From a virus, in the IMG/VR virus record IMGVR_UViG_3300013286_000501, positions 1-64,000 of that record: DNA of 64,000 nt; one strand, given 5' to 3'. This document shows positions 48,465 to 57,338 of the stretch, piece after piece. Position 1 is the stretch's first letter; every line of letters begins with the position of its first letter. A model generated the notes under the pieces. That model made no database searches, was not told the origin of the DNA, and was given only the letters and a program-made list of their open reading frames with translations. The position numbers were made by a program, and so were the translations under genes.

Positions 48465-48929
48465 TTAACTTTCTGTTATTCTTTTCACACGCACAGCCCA
48501 GTTGCCACGTAGGGCAAAATACAATCCACCAATCCAAAGACTGAAGTGTAAGTAGTCAGTGAGAATAAACTGTAGGATGCTTTCTGGTTTCAACACTGTC
48601 CAGATCACACCAGTGGCCACACAGCACATCACAATGCCGCTGAATCTGGTGACAACATCGCCCAGTTCTGCCAAGATGCTGATGTCTCTGATTCGGGGCA
48701 GGGTTGGCACAGCACCTGCCAACAGGCCCACACCAGCGCCAATCTCACTCACAATAACAAACAGCCACACCATGGCGGGCAAGCCAAATGCTTCTCCACC
48801 CCCAGCATCGTAGGGCAGTTTGCTGAGACCCTGCGTAATGAATACAAGGGCAAGTGGTATGCGTAACAAGATGTGGCTCCAGTCAAAGTCTGGTAGTCGT
48901 TGCCAATAGTTTTTAAATATGTTTGTCAT
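48465..48929 (-). CDS. DoxX-like membrane protein
   Basis: 154 aa, four membrane helices. ILLRIPLALVFITQGLSKLPYDAGG and VSEIGAGVGLLAGAV are DoxX-family blocks. DoxX proteins are linked to quinone/thiol redox at membranes. Coupled by ATGA to the 44-aa gene. Host-like metabolic gene. Confidence 0.65.
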   Translation of the reverse strand: MTNIFKNYWQRLPDFDWSHILLRIPLALVFITQGLSKLPYDAGGGEAFGLPAMVWLFVIVSEIGAGVGLLAGAVPTLPRIRDISILAELGDVVTRFSGIVMCCVATGVIWTVLKPESILQFILTDYLHFSLWIGGLYFALRGNWAVRVKRITES

Positions 48930-49060
48930 GGTTCAACTCCGAATAGTTTCACTGGGTGCCCATTCATCTGAACAGTCCAATGATTCTTATAAAGTATAGG
49001 GACAAAACACAAGGTCATCCCAATCATGCAAAATACAAACGCCTTTAATAGTTCTTTCAT
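48926..49060 (-). CDS. Small protein with signal-anchor, 44 aa
   Basis: MKELLKAFVFCMIGMTLCFVPIL then HWTVQMNGHPVKLFGVEP. One N-terminal membrane helix and an FGVEP end reminiscent of the FGVEE family. ATGA overlap with the DoxX-like gene. Confidence 0.5.
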   Translation of the reverse strand: MKELLKAFVFCMIGMTLCFVPILYKNHWTVQMNGHPVKLFGVEP

Positions 49061-49076
49061 TTTGTTTCCTTAATTG

Positions 49077-49610
49077 CTATATTTTGCGGCAAATGGCCAC
49101 TGCCGCTCTACTGCCCACACCAATCATGCCACACCATGCGCTTAGTATGGGATTGCTACTGACCACTCTAGCGCCAGCATCGTCCCTGTGATGAATCTCA
49201 TCTGCTTGACACTTGATCAGCACCTCAAGGATCTTGTTGTGATCCCTATACTCACTCAACTGATCGATCTGTTGCTGATAATGCTGGTCCACAAATGTTT
49301 CCACTGCTTGAATAGTGGCATACACAGTATTACGGCCAAACAGGGCAGGCACAGCACCAGTGAGCCAACCTGCCACTCGCCAAGGTGTTTCCAGTCTGCT
49401 ACGCTGTTCACCGGGCACCAACTGGTTCATCATGGTCAAATGCGCCTGTTCTACAGCACCGTGCTCATCAGCAAACCGCATGAGTTCATGGTCACCACGC
49501 CAAAGAGCCACGGCTTTGATACCACGATAGATTTCCACAGCACCCACTTCGCCAGCATGATCCGAACGCAGTTCCTGCTCTATGTATTTGGAGTCAGGAT
49601 GTGTGTTCAT
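49077..49610 (-). CDS. coq7: Coq7-like demethoxyubiquinone hydroxylase
   Basis: 177 aa. IEQELRSDHAGEVGAVEIYRGI, DEHGAVEQAHLTMM, VETFVDQHYQQQ and CQADEIHHRDDAGA give the paired E-x-x-H diiron sites of Coq7, which hydroxylates a ubiquinone precursor at the membrane. Length and motif order match bacterial Coq7. The cytochrome c gene follows two bases later. Phage Coq7 is unusual and suggests tuning of the host's respiratory quinone. Confidence 0.85.
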   Translation of the reverse strand: MNTHPDSKYIEQELRSDHAGEVGAVEIYRGIKAVALWRGDHELMRFADEHGAVEQAHLTMMNQLVPGEQRSRLETPWRVAGWLTGAVPALFGRNTVYATIQAVETFVDQHYQQQIDQLSEYRDHNKILEVLIKCQADEIHHRDDAGARVVSSNPILSAWCGMIGVGSRAAVAICRKI

Positions 49611-49611
49611 G

Positions 49612-49908
49612 TTATTTCATTGTGGCTGTGTAGGCCGCAATGTTTTTAATATCGTCAGCGCTCAGCGCACCAGCCATACCCCACATGAGAGCACTTTGTG
49701 GACCACGCTGTTCTTTGTTTTTGTAGGCTGTGAGTTTTTGTACAATCACTTCTGGCTTCTGTCCTGCCAACTTGGGACCTGCTCCGCCTTGACCTTGAGC
49801 ACCATGACAGGCCGCACAGGTGGCATATTTGGCCTTGCCCAGATCGGCATTCTGTGCCTGGGCTGGAACTGATAACGCTACAAGAGAGGCTACTACGAGA
49901 TATTTCAT
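49612..49908 (-). CDS. Small cytochrome c (class I)
   Basis: 98 aa. Signal peptide (MKYLVVASLVALSVPAQAQ), heme site CAACHG at 33-37 and a methionine ligand in SALMWGMAGALS. Single-heme cytochrome c5/c553-like, periplasmic electron carrier, matured by host Ccm machinery. The gene is between coq7 and a membrane protein. Confidence 0.85.
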   Translation of the reverse strand: MKYLVVASLVALSVPAQAQNADLGKAKYATCAACHGAQGQGGAGPKLAGQKPEVIVQKLTAYKNKEQRGPQSALMWGMAGALSADDIKNIAAYTATMK

Positions 49909-49928
49909 TTTGTTACCTTTATTAAAAA

Positions 49929-50312
49929 TTAATTACGAGACAGCATTTGGTCAGCTCGTGTTACTGCGGCAAGTCTTTGATCTTCAGTCAGCTCATCACA
50001 GCGACTGGAACGATCTGGTGCTCGCAACCAATCCACACCTGTACGTGGTGCATAGGTTCGTTCCACTGAACGAAACACAGCCCATGTGCCAAACACCATA
50101 CTGATAATGGCAATGTGCCCAATCATGTTGTAACCGATTGTAAGCAGTTCGCCCACATATAAACCAAATGCCAAACTCCAAAAGCAACCCAGCAAGATTG
50201 AGGCAAAGTATTTGATGTGTGCGGGAGCATGTCGTAGGGGATTGATGTTGGGATTCATGATGTTCCACGAGGAACGAGTCACTAACCAGAAAAATTTGAG
50301 TATGCTAAACAT
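49929..50312 (-). CDS. Membrane protein, 127 aa
   Basis: Two membrane helices (FASILLGCFWSLAFGLYVGELL and GHIAIISMVFGTWAVF) and a charged C-terminus with WLRAPDRSSRCDEL. First gene of the operon that includes cytochrome c and Coq7; promoter at 50338-50367. Unknown. Confidence 0.5.
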   Translation of the reverse strand: MFSILKFFWLVTRSSWNIMNPNINPLRHAPAHIKYFASILLGCFWSLAFGLYVGELLTIGYNMIGHIAIISMVFGTWAVFRSVERTYAPRTGVDWLRAPDRSSRCDELTEDQRLAAVTRADQMLSRN

Positions 50313-50337
50313 AACAGTCCTTGAATGTTAAAATTTA

Positions 50338-50367
50338 ATTATACTATGTTCAAGTACCTGTTGTCAA
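50338..50367 (-). promoter_or_regulatory. Sigma70-type promoter of redox operon
   Basis: TTGACA (50362-50367), 18-base spacer, TATAAT (50338-50343), for the membrane protein, cytochrome c, Coq7 and DoxX-like genes. Confidence 0.7.
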
Positions 50368-50386
50368 CTGTTTTTGATAACAAATA

Positions 50387-51037
50387 TCAATATCTTCCGC
50401 TGGCAAGAACTATGCGGGCAATGTGCTCGAGGCGTTCTATGTGCTCATATGCACGCCACGGACTTGTGTCAATGGCCACAACGCCATGTCCTTTGATACC
50501 CACAATGTCGTAGGCAATGTTTCCGTCTTTATCTAACTGTAAGTTTTCGTGACAACGATCAGCAAGCTCTTGGCTGATTGGAGCAACATCACCTACGTTT
50601 GGTGCTACTTTTGTATAACGATTGAGTTCCGGGAACGCATCGCTGATAGTACTGAGATCAATGCCGGCATGCATAGCTGCAATGCAGTAGGTAGGGTGAA
50701 CGTGTACCACTACACGAACTTCACCACTATGCTGACCCATATTCTTTTGTAGGCCAAAGTGTAATGGAATCTCGCCGCTAGGTTCCAAGTTAGAACTGAT
50801 ATTAGTATAAAACTCTTCTTCCCACGATTTTGTTAAAAACGGCGGGGCTATATTAAGTTGATCTACTAATTTAATCTTCTTAAACTGGTCAGGCTGTAGT
50901 GTTTGCTTGCGGACGCCGCTGGGCGTGATATAAAAGTGATCACGGTCGTGATGACGAATGCTAACATTGCCATCACGACTGGTAATCCAATTGCGCTTAT
51001 ATGCGTCTTCTAATACTTCACAAATTGTTTCTAACAT
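50387..51037 (-). CDS. Class II aldolase family protein
   Basis: 216 aa. RDGNVSIRHHDRDHFYITPSGVRK, the zinc histidines in VVVHVHPTYCIA (H-x-H) and GIKGHGVVAID (H), plus SGEIPLHF with the catalytic Glu. Family includes fuculose-phosphate aldolase and methylthioribulose dehydratase; substrate not determinable. Unusual in a phage. Confidence 0.75.
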   Translation of the reverse strand: MLETICEVLEDAYKRNWITSRDGNVSIRHHDRDHFYITPSGVRKQTLQPDQFKKIKLVDQLNIAPPFLTKSWEEEFYTNISSNLEPSGEIPLHFGLQKNMGQHSGEVRVVVHVHPTYCIAAMHAGIDLSTISDAFPELNRYTKVAPNVGDVAPISQELADRCHENLQLDKDGNIAYDIVGIKGHGVVAIDTSPWRAYEHIERLEHIARIVLASGRY

Positions 51038-51039
51038 TT

Positions 51040-51357
51040 TTATACTCTAAAACTTTCACCACATCCGCAACGGTCACGCTCGTTGGGATTTTTAAATTCA
51101 AATCCTTCGTTCAATCCATTTATTACATAATCTACTTCAACGCCATTAACATATGGAGATGATCTACCATCCACCCAAACTTTAACTCCGTAGCTTTCAT
51201 AAACAAATTGATCACGTGTAACAGGCACACTGTCTACATATTCTAACACATAGGCAAGGCCAGAGCAACCGGTAGTTTTAACACCTACCCTTATACCCAA
51301 TCCCTTGCCGCGTTTTTCAATAACCTGTGCTACTTTTTTGGCAGCACGTTCTGTCAT
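51040..51357 (-). CDS. IscA-like iron-sulfur assembly protein
   Basis: 105 aa from MTERAAKKV at 51357. [15 protein letters not shown] and [12 protein letters not shown] hold the three conserved cysteines of A-type Fe-S carriers; FKNPNERD also conserved. Follows nrdA with a small gap. May mature phage or host Fe-S proteins. Confidence 0.85.
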   Translation of the reverse strand: MTERAAKKVAQVIEKRGKGLGIRVGVKTTGCSGLAYVLEYVDSVPVTRDQFVYESYGVKVWVDGRSSPYVNGVEVDYVINGLNEGFEFKNPNERDRCGCGESFRV

Positions 51358-51362
51358 TGAGA

Positions 51363-53720
51363 TCACAACTTGCAGGATTCGCAAGAATCATCTTCCAATT
51401 CAGTGTATAGTATAACATTATCTACGGCATTGATTGCAATAGGTGTGAGTGAATGTGTGCCGGTATCCGCCTTGGCACCAACTTTGTTGATCAAACTGTA
51501 GTAGATTGTTTTCAATCCCCACTTGTAGGCTAACATTAAATTCTTGGCAATCAGTGTGCCGGGAACTTTGCGATCCTGTTGTGTATCACTACTAGTGAAG
51601 TGTGCAGGATTGTAGAATGTATTGGTGCTTAATGATTGATCAATATACACTGCCAGTACCGCCGATGTCTTCAAATACTCGACACAATCCTTTTGATCCC
51701 ACATCAACTGATAACGATTCTTTAGGCGTTTGTACTCTGGTACTACCTGTACAAACGATCCAGCCTTTGATTCCTTAACACTAATTAATTCCATCGGCAT
51801 TTCAATTCCGTTGGTACTGTTTAGAACAACTGAGCTAGACTCTACAGGCGCAACTGCCATCAGTGTAGCATTACGGATACCATACTTCTTCATACGTGCT
51901 CGCAATGGTTCCCAATCTAGACTAGGAGTAAAGTCTGTTAGCTCATTAACACCGGGCGCACGGCGCTCCCAGGGGAATACTCCCTTACCGTAGTAAGTGT
52001 ATTGGCTACGCTGACATGGTCCACGCTCTTGGGCCAGTTCAACACTCGCTTCAGTGAGGTAGTATGCTTGATGCTCCATCCACCGCTTGACTTCTGCAAG
52101 TGCATCAGCTTCGCCGTACTTAAAACTCTTACGCGCATGCCAGTAGGCTAGATTAGTGATGCCAACGCCGAGAGGTTCGAAGTCTGTGTTGGCTAATTTA
52201 CTTTGTACTGATAAGAAGTCTTGATAGTTCAACAAGTTGGATAACGAGCGAACTAGCACACGACAGGCTTTTCTCATTTCTTGTGGGTTACGGAATGCGC
52301 CCCAGTTGATTGACCCAAGAGTGCAAAGAGCAATTCGTCCCTCTGGATCTTCAATTCTTTGGAAAGGCTTCGTGGGTAAAAGTATCTCTTGGCATAAGTT
52401 TGATTGATATATAGGGTCAAGCTGTGTATCAAACGGCCCCTGGTTGATAACATTGTCGATATTGACAAGATATATGCGCCCAGTATCAGTACGTTCTTTA
52501 AGGATTCCAGCTTTGAATATCGCATCCGCAGATACAACTTTCTTTTTAATTTTCTTGTCCTGCTCATATTGTAGATATAACTTCTCAAATTCTTTACTGT
52601 CTCTGTAGTAGGCTTCGTATAGGTCCGGGACCTCGTGAGGATCAAATAAAGAAATCATTTCGTTATTCTTATAACGATTCCAGAACATCTTATTAACTAC
52701 AACACTATAGTCCATTTGTCTTACACGAACTTCTTCAGTACCTTGATTGTTCTTTAGTACAATAAGGTCCTCAAATTGATAATGCCAAACAGGGAAGGTA
52801 ACTGTACAACTGGCGTTGCGTATGCCGCCTTGGCTGCATGATCTCAAATCAGCAAACCATTTCTTCAAGAATGGTATCATACCCGTATGTTTGATTTCTC
52901 CGTTGCGAATTGGAGCACCTAACGGTCTGATTCTGCCTATTTCGAGGCCGATTCCGGCTCGTTTTGAGGCATATTTGGCCATCATTTCCCCGGCCGCGAA
53001 AATACTGTCCAAAGTATCATCCGAACTAATGAGAACGCAAGAACTAAATTGTTTTGTAGTTGTTCCAAGCCCTGCCAAAACTGGTGTAGCCAACGTGAAG
53101 TGGCCTGCACTAGCACATTCATAATATTCTTTAACATATTTTAATCTTGTCTCTTTTAATTCATTATGGAATGCTGTTGCAGCCGCAACAGCATAACGCA
53201 CCTGCGGTGTTTCATAGATAGTATTATTGGCACGATTTTGTACAAGATATTTTTCACATAACTGTGCGATAGCCGCAAACGTGTAAGTTTCATCTTTGTC
53301 GTGGTCAATAAACAGGTCAATAATGTTCCATTCATCTTCTGTGTACCAGTCTAGCAGTTCACTGGTGTACATACCTAGTTCTACATTCTTTTTAACAATA
53401 TGGTAAAGTTTAGGCGGATCATATTCACCATATACTTCTTTACGCAACATACTGACACGTTGGCGACCTGCTACGTATTGATAATTAACGTTGTTGATTT
53501 CTGGGTTTTCAGATTCATCTATCAAATTAACCATAGCGTTGAGTAATAACTCATCTATGGTCTTTGTGCTCATTCCGTCGTGCAATTCTATTTGTGCTTT
53601 AATTTCAATCATACTAGGACTAACACCGTCAATGCCTTTGCAAGCATGGGCGACCTGTCTCTGTATTTTAGAAATGTTTAGTGGGACTTTTGTCCCATCT
53701 CTTTTGATCACGTTGATCAT
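51363..53720 (-). CDS. nrdA: Ribonucleotide reductase alpha subunit (class Ia)
   Basis: 785 aa. N-terminal ATP cone ([22 protein letters not shown]), substrate-site cysteines in [15 protein letters not shown], and a C-terminal redox pair SCESCKL re-reduced by glutaredoxin. Complete length compared with E. coli NrdA (761). GGTAAATA late-type motif upstream. Works with nrdB and the glutaredoxin in the same region. Confidence 0.94.
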   Translation of the reverse strand: MINVIKRDGTKVPLNISKIQRQVAHACKGIDGVSPSMIEIKAQIELHDGMSTKTIDELLLNAMVNLIDESENPEINNVNYQYVAGRQRVSMLRKEVYGEYDPPKLYHIVKKNVELGMYTSELLDWYTEDEWNIIDLFIDHDKDETYTFAAIAQLCEKYLVQNRANNTIYETPQVRYAVAAATAFHNELKETRLKYVKEYYECASAGHFTLATPVLAGLGTTTKQFSSCVLISSDDTLDSIFAAGEMMAKYASKRAGIGLEIGRIRPLGAPIRNGEIKHTGMIPFLKKWFADLRSCSQGGIRNASCTVTFPVWHYQFEDLIVLKNNQGTEEVRVRQMDYSVVVNKMFWNRYKNNEMISLFDPHEVPDLYEAYYRDSKEFEKLYLQYEQDKKIKKKVVSADAIFKAGILKERTDTGRIYLVNIDNVINQGPFDTQLDPIYQSNLCQEILLPTKPFQRIEDPEGRIALCTLGSINWGAFRNPQEMRKACRVLVRSLSNLLNYQDFLSVQSKLANTDFEPLGVGITNLAYWHARKSFKYGEADALAEVKRWMEHQAYYLTEASVELAQERGPCQRSQYTYYGKGVFPWERRAPGVNELTDFTPSLDWEPLRARMKKYGIRNATLMAVAPVESSSVVLNSTNGIEMPMELISVKESKAGSFVQVVPEYKRLKNRYQLMWDQKDCVEYLKTSAVLAVYIDQSLSTNTFYNPAHFTSSDTQQDRKVPGTLIAKNLMLAYKWGLKTIYYSLINKVGAKADTGTHSLTPIAINAVDNVILYTELEDDSCESCKL

Positions 53721-53758
53721 TGTTAGTTGAACCTTCTTAAATGTGTCGAGGAAGATAT

Positions 53759-54196
53759 TTACCTAGCGGGCTCAAGTTCCACTAGATTTTCTAGTAAAAA
53801 CGAGTCTGGTATATTTTCTATGGTTACAGGGCCGTTATCAATATAGTTAATTGCCCATGTATCGTCAACACATACTACATTGTATTGCCTAGACTTTGAT
53901 TTGTCTACATAAGTTTTAACCATGATTACAGATTTGTTAAACCTATCAGTTAGCTTTAATGTCCATGCTATCATAACAGCTTTGGTAAAATCATCGTATT
54001 TGTTGTCCACAATGATTTCCCAAGGGCTAGGCCAACTAGCTTTATGGTAAGGGTCAATTTTGTTGTTGTAGGGGATATAGGGAGCCTGTTTCCAGAATGC
54101 CCATACATCCTCAAATGGTAAAGTGCTGTTATTTAATTGGGCACGGTGCTGTGCCCACAATGACAATCTGTCATCGATTGATTGGCTAAACATCAA
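53759..54196 (-). CDS. Conserved phage protein, 145 aa
   Basis: MMFSQSIDDRLSLWAQHRAQLN, PFEDVWAFWKQAPYIPYNNKIDP and WPSPWEIIVDNKYDDFTKAVMIAWTL. Aromatic and patterned; resembles proteins conserved in T4-like phages. Function unknown. Confidence 0.55.
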   Translation of the reverse strand: MMFSQSIDDRLSLWAQHRAQLNNSTLPFEDVWAFWKQAPYIPYNNKIDPYHKASWPSPWEIIVDNKYDDFTKAVMIAWTLKLTDRFNKSVIMVKTYVDKSKSRQYNVVCVDDTWAINYIDNGPVTIENIPDSFLLENLVELEPAR

Positions 54197-56209
54197 TTAT
54201 TGTAAAATGTTAATATTAAATTCTATGCTAGAAATTGTTGCAGTTGAAGTCGAGTCATTCCTAGCAGTTAGTGTGACATAATTAGTAGTAGTAGACGATG
54301 TTGTATTCACATCTATTACAATAGGGCTTGATACAGATCTTGCCAAAATATATTGATTTAGATTATCAAATGTCATTACTGGAGCAGACTGTGTATCAAA
54401 TACTGCAACGTTTCCACTACTGGTATTAAAGTAAGTTATCTGTGCAGCATTATTGTTATTGGCTGTGTCTACAAGGAACCATGTTCCATCTGTTTCAACA
54501 GGTGTTCCCGGATACGGCTCACTAACTCCGATGATGTCTCTAAAATTGCGATGGTCAACTAAATTAACTACAAATTGTGTAGGACTATGTAGTACACCTG
54601 TAGATGTTGATATGTTTTCTTCAATAACAAGATCGCTAGAATTAAAATTGTAAGTATCTGTTAATGATGCAAATGCTTCCGTTGAAGTACTTGATGATCC
54701 TACATTAACTACAACGTTACCTTTTCTAGACAACACAGTATTAACCAACTGGTACTGAATAGTAACCATCTGGTCGTAATCATTCAAACCAATTTTCATT
54801 AAGTTTTGAATTCCGTGTGTAACTGAAGTATATGTTCCAATGGTTGCAGTGAATACAGCACTATCATCTATAATTGCTCTGCCTTTTACTAATGGGTAGT
54901 AATAAAATGCCGCATTGGTTGTAGAGTTAGCAACTGTTCTTCTATGGAAATAGTCATTAACAGTTTTGTTGCCTTCGGAATAAAAAGTGATAACAGATGT
55001 TGCTGTAGAATTAATAGTGGTGTGATCATCTAGTTCACGACCGTTGCCAACCTGTACAAAATAATTATTTTCGCTAACATGCATAGTCTTGTTGGTACTG
55101 GGTCCAACGAAGATAGCTTCACGTACAATACTCTTAAATCTATTAGAGCTAATCAATCCGTTAGTTGGACCTAACAATGCATCAGATGCATATAATGATA
55201 CACCTCTATCTAGATTACTAAACACGTTGTCAGTTATAACAGGACGAACAATAGTACCTGTACCTTCTACACCTGTGTACAACCTATCAAAATTACATCT
55301 GTGGATCTGTATATTTTCGCATAGGTTAACATCACCCGATTCAATGCCACCACCTGTTCCTCTAATAGAAATTCCAATACCACTACCTACAAGACTATAT
55401 GTAGCTGTGCTAGTTGTATCAATAGCTGTTCTAAAAGATACATTTTCAATAATAGTATTCAACACATTGTCGACAGATATCAATGCAGGACTAGCGGCAT
55501 TGTTAGTTGATGTAGAATACCGCAATGTCATACCTTTGATGGTGACTTGTCTTGCACGTTTTACACCACCGCTCATACCCACTTCATATGTATGCCCTTC
55601 TGCATCAACAGTTCTAAACATGTTGGTGATAGTAGATGCTAATGTTAATGTAGTTAATTCCTGTCCTTCACCTTCGATAGAAGTATATGGAGGCAAATTT
55701 ATAACTTCATTAATCAAGTAGTTGCCTGCCGGAACAATTAGTTTACGTCTAGCATCTCTTCTTTGTAGATCACTCCAGTTTCCATTCTTAAACAAATCAT
55801 TGACTGCTAGTTGAAATTTAGCAGTAATATCAGTAGCTGTGGAACTTACTCTAACATCATAGTCTGTTAAGTTAACTGTATTGTCTGACTTGACGGCAAC
55901 TGAAGAAATAGACGAATGTATAAAATTTACACCATCTCTATATTTGTATGAGCTAGTAGTAGCATCTTGACTATGAGGGCGGAATGTACTAAAAATACCA
56001 CCTAACTGATCAATAATATCAGCCTTGTCATTATCAGTTAAGATACGCGAGTTGTTATCGTTTGTAGCACCTTCTGATATGCGCTTACCAATATATAAGT
56101 GTTCAGTATCTTCTGCCCATCCAAATTCGCCGGGTGCTAGTTGCGGAATGCCCGTTTGATTTTCTTGTCCTCTACGGATTTGTATCTTCGCTATTTCTAA
56201 AATTGCCAT
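54197..56209 (-). CDS. Tail fibre / receptor-binding protein with pectate-lyase-like repe
   Basis: 670 aa. N-terminal IAKIQIRRGQENQTGIPQLAPGEFGWAEDTEHLYIG is the tail-attachment domain of T4-like fibre proteins. The centre (about 150-420) has parallel beta-helix features (IEGEGQELTTLTLAS, ENIQIHRCNFDRLYTG, ITDNVFSNLDRG) as in pectate-lyase-type tailspikes that bind or cut host polysaccharide. C-terminal beta-rich domain. Late promoter GATAAATA at 56231. Probable host-range determinant. Confidence 0.8.
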   Translation of the reverse strand: MAILEIAKIQIRRGQENQTGIPQLAPGEFGWAEDTEHLYIGKRISEGATNDNNSRILTDNDKADIIDQLGGIFSTFRPHSQDATTSSYKYRDGVNFIHSSISSVAVKSDNTVNLTDYDVRVSSTATDITAKFQLAVNDLFKNGNWSDLQRRDARRKLIVPAGNYLINEVINLPPYTSIEGEGQELTTLTLASTITNMFRTVDAEGHTYEVGMSGGVKRARQVTIKGMTLRYSTSTNNAASPALISVDNVLNTIIENVSFRTAIDTTSTATYSLVGSGIGISIRGTGGGIESGDVNLCENIQIHRCNFDRLYTGVEGTGTIVRPVITDNVFSNLDRGVSLYASDALLGPTNGLISSNRFKSIVREAIFVGPSTNKTMHVSENNYFVQVGNGRELDDHTTINSTATSVITFYSEGNKTVNDYFHRRTVANSTTNAAFYYYPLVKGRAIIDDSAVFTATIGTYTSVTHGIQNLMKIGLNDYDQMVTIQYQLVNTVLSRKGNVVVNVGSSSTSTEAFASLTDTYNFNSSDLVIEENISTSTGVLHSPTQFVVNLVDHRNFRDIIGVSEPYPGTPVETDGTWFLVDTANNNNAAQITYFNTSSGNVAVFDTQSAPVMTFDNLNQYILARSVSSPIVIDVNTTSSTTTNYVTLTARNDSTSTATISSIEFNINILQ

Positions 56210-56230
56210 GGAAATATCCCTTGTATGGGA

Positions 56231-56238
56231 TATTTATC
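56231..56238 (-). promoter_or_regulatory. Late promoter GATAAATA
   Basis: GATAAATA 22 bases before the tail fibre ATG; same spacing as for other late-type motifs here. Confidence 0.55.
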
Positions 56239-56964
56239 TTACTGTGTGAGCAATTGCTTCAAGCCGTTCATGCCTGTAGTATAGTATTCTTCTACTTTAC
56301 CCAACCAAATATCTTCATATTTGTTAAAGTTATCTTTAGTTAAATCAAATTGTTGATACTGTAGATCTCTGCTACACATAAAGATAACACCTCTACGAAT
56401 GTCAGTACCATATACTTCATTATGTGCTAGGATATAGGCAACTAACTGCACATAGTAATCTTCAACCCACTCTGCTTTTTTTGCCTTGTTTGATTGTTTG
56501 TGGTCGCAAACTGCTGGTTCACCTTCAAACACTCCTACCAAGTCTGTAGTTCCGCTGTACAGTCCTGGGAAGTATAATGACTGTTCCATGGCCCATACTT
56601 CGTTCATTTTGATTAGTCCGTTTTCGATAATAACATCGGCCATTTTGTTAGCCTGCACATGCACCGCATTATTGCCGGGCTGTCGTTGTTCGCCAATTAG
56701 GAAACGTTCTAGGTTGGCGTGCATACTTGTTCCTACAGAAGCGGCTTCGGTGGTAATTTGTTGTGCCTTTTCAACACCTACTCGTTTCTTCCATTCATTT
56801 AAATGTGTCATATCTTTTGTTGCACCTAGAATAGTTGTTACGCTAGGCAACGACTCACCATCCGGAGTTTGATAAACACGCTTCCTTGTTACGGGATCGT
56901 TTACCTGTACGCAGTTTTTATATTGGAATCGTTCAATGAACGGAGGAGGAGTATATATAGTCAT
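56239..56964 (-). CDS. PD-(D/E)XK exonuclease (RecB-like)
   Basis: 241 aa. AASVGTSMHANLERFL, YSGTTDLVGVFEGEPAVCDHKQSNK (G-x-x-D and D-x-K metal core) and DYYVQLVAYILAHNEVY (Q-x-x-x-Y helix) form the RecB/Cas4-type PD-(D/E)XK fold of phage recombination exonucleases. Starts with promoter 56972-57000. Acts on DNA ends in recombination or degradation. Confidence 0.75.
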   Translation of the reverse strand: MTIYTPPPFIERFQYKNCVQVNDPVTRKRVYQTPDGESLPSVTTILGATKDMTHLNEWKKRVGVEKAQQITTEAASVGTSMHANLERFLIGEQRQPGNNAVHVQANKMADVIIENGLIKMNEVWAMEQSLYFPGLYSGTTDLVGVFEGEPAVCDHKQSNKAKKAEWVEDYYVQLVAYILAHNEVYGTDIRRGVIFMCSRDLQYQQFDLTKDNFNKYEDIWLGKVEEYYTTGMNGLKQLLTQ

Positions 56965-56971
56965 AAACTTA

Positions 56972-57000
56972 ATTATAACTATATATTCTCATGATGTCAA
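56972..57000 (-). promoter_or_regulatory. Consensus sigma70-type promoter
   Basis: TTGACA (56995-57000), 17-base spacer, TATAAT (56972-56977), for the exonuclease gene. Confidence 0.75.
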
Positions 57001-57338
57001 ATTTTAGGAGTAAGATCCGAATTTGATTTTGCCATTTGATCTACGCTAGAGCCCGAAGATTTTTTAACAGCCGGATCTTGTGCATCGCCGGGCACTTTTG
57101 TTTTTAATACCACTGTGCCGTTGTCTAAAATATCTTGGATTACATCACCAGCTGGATCAACTTCATTCTTAAGTGCAATTAGTCCGTCCGGTGTGCTGAT
57201 GCCTAAACCAAATGGACGGATCATATTCATCACTGCAGGAAAAGGCAACTCTGATGGTTGCCCTTGCTTGTTTGCTAGTCCTTGGAATACTGCTAGAACA
57301 TCTCTAGCAGATCCCAAATCTACTTCCAGTAATCTCAT
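56997..57338 (-). CDS. Phage structural-type protein, 113 aa
   Basis: MRLLEVDLGSARDVLAVFQGLAN then LPFPAVMNMIRPFGLGISTPDGLIAL, and a Ser/Lys-rich tail. This start (MRLLEV) is typical of virion proteins near the scaffold gene in T4-like environmental phages. One-base overlap with it. Unknown. Confidence 0.55.
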   Translation of the reverse strand: MRLLEVDLGSARDVLAVFQGLANKQGQPSELPFPAVMNMIRPFGLGISTPDGLIALKNEVDPAGDVIQDILDNGTVVLKTKVPGDAQDPAVKKSSGSSVDQMAKSNSDLTPKI

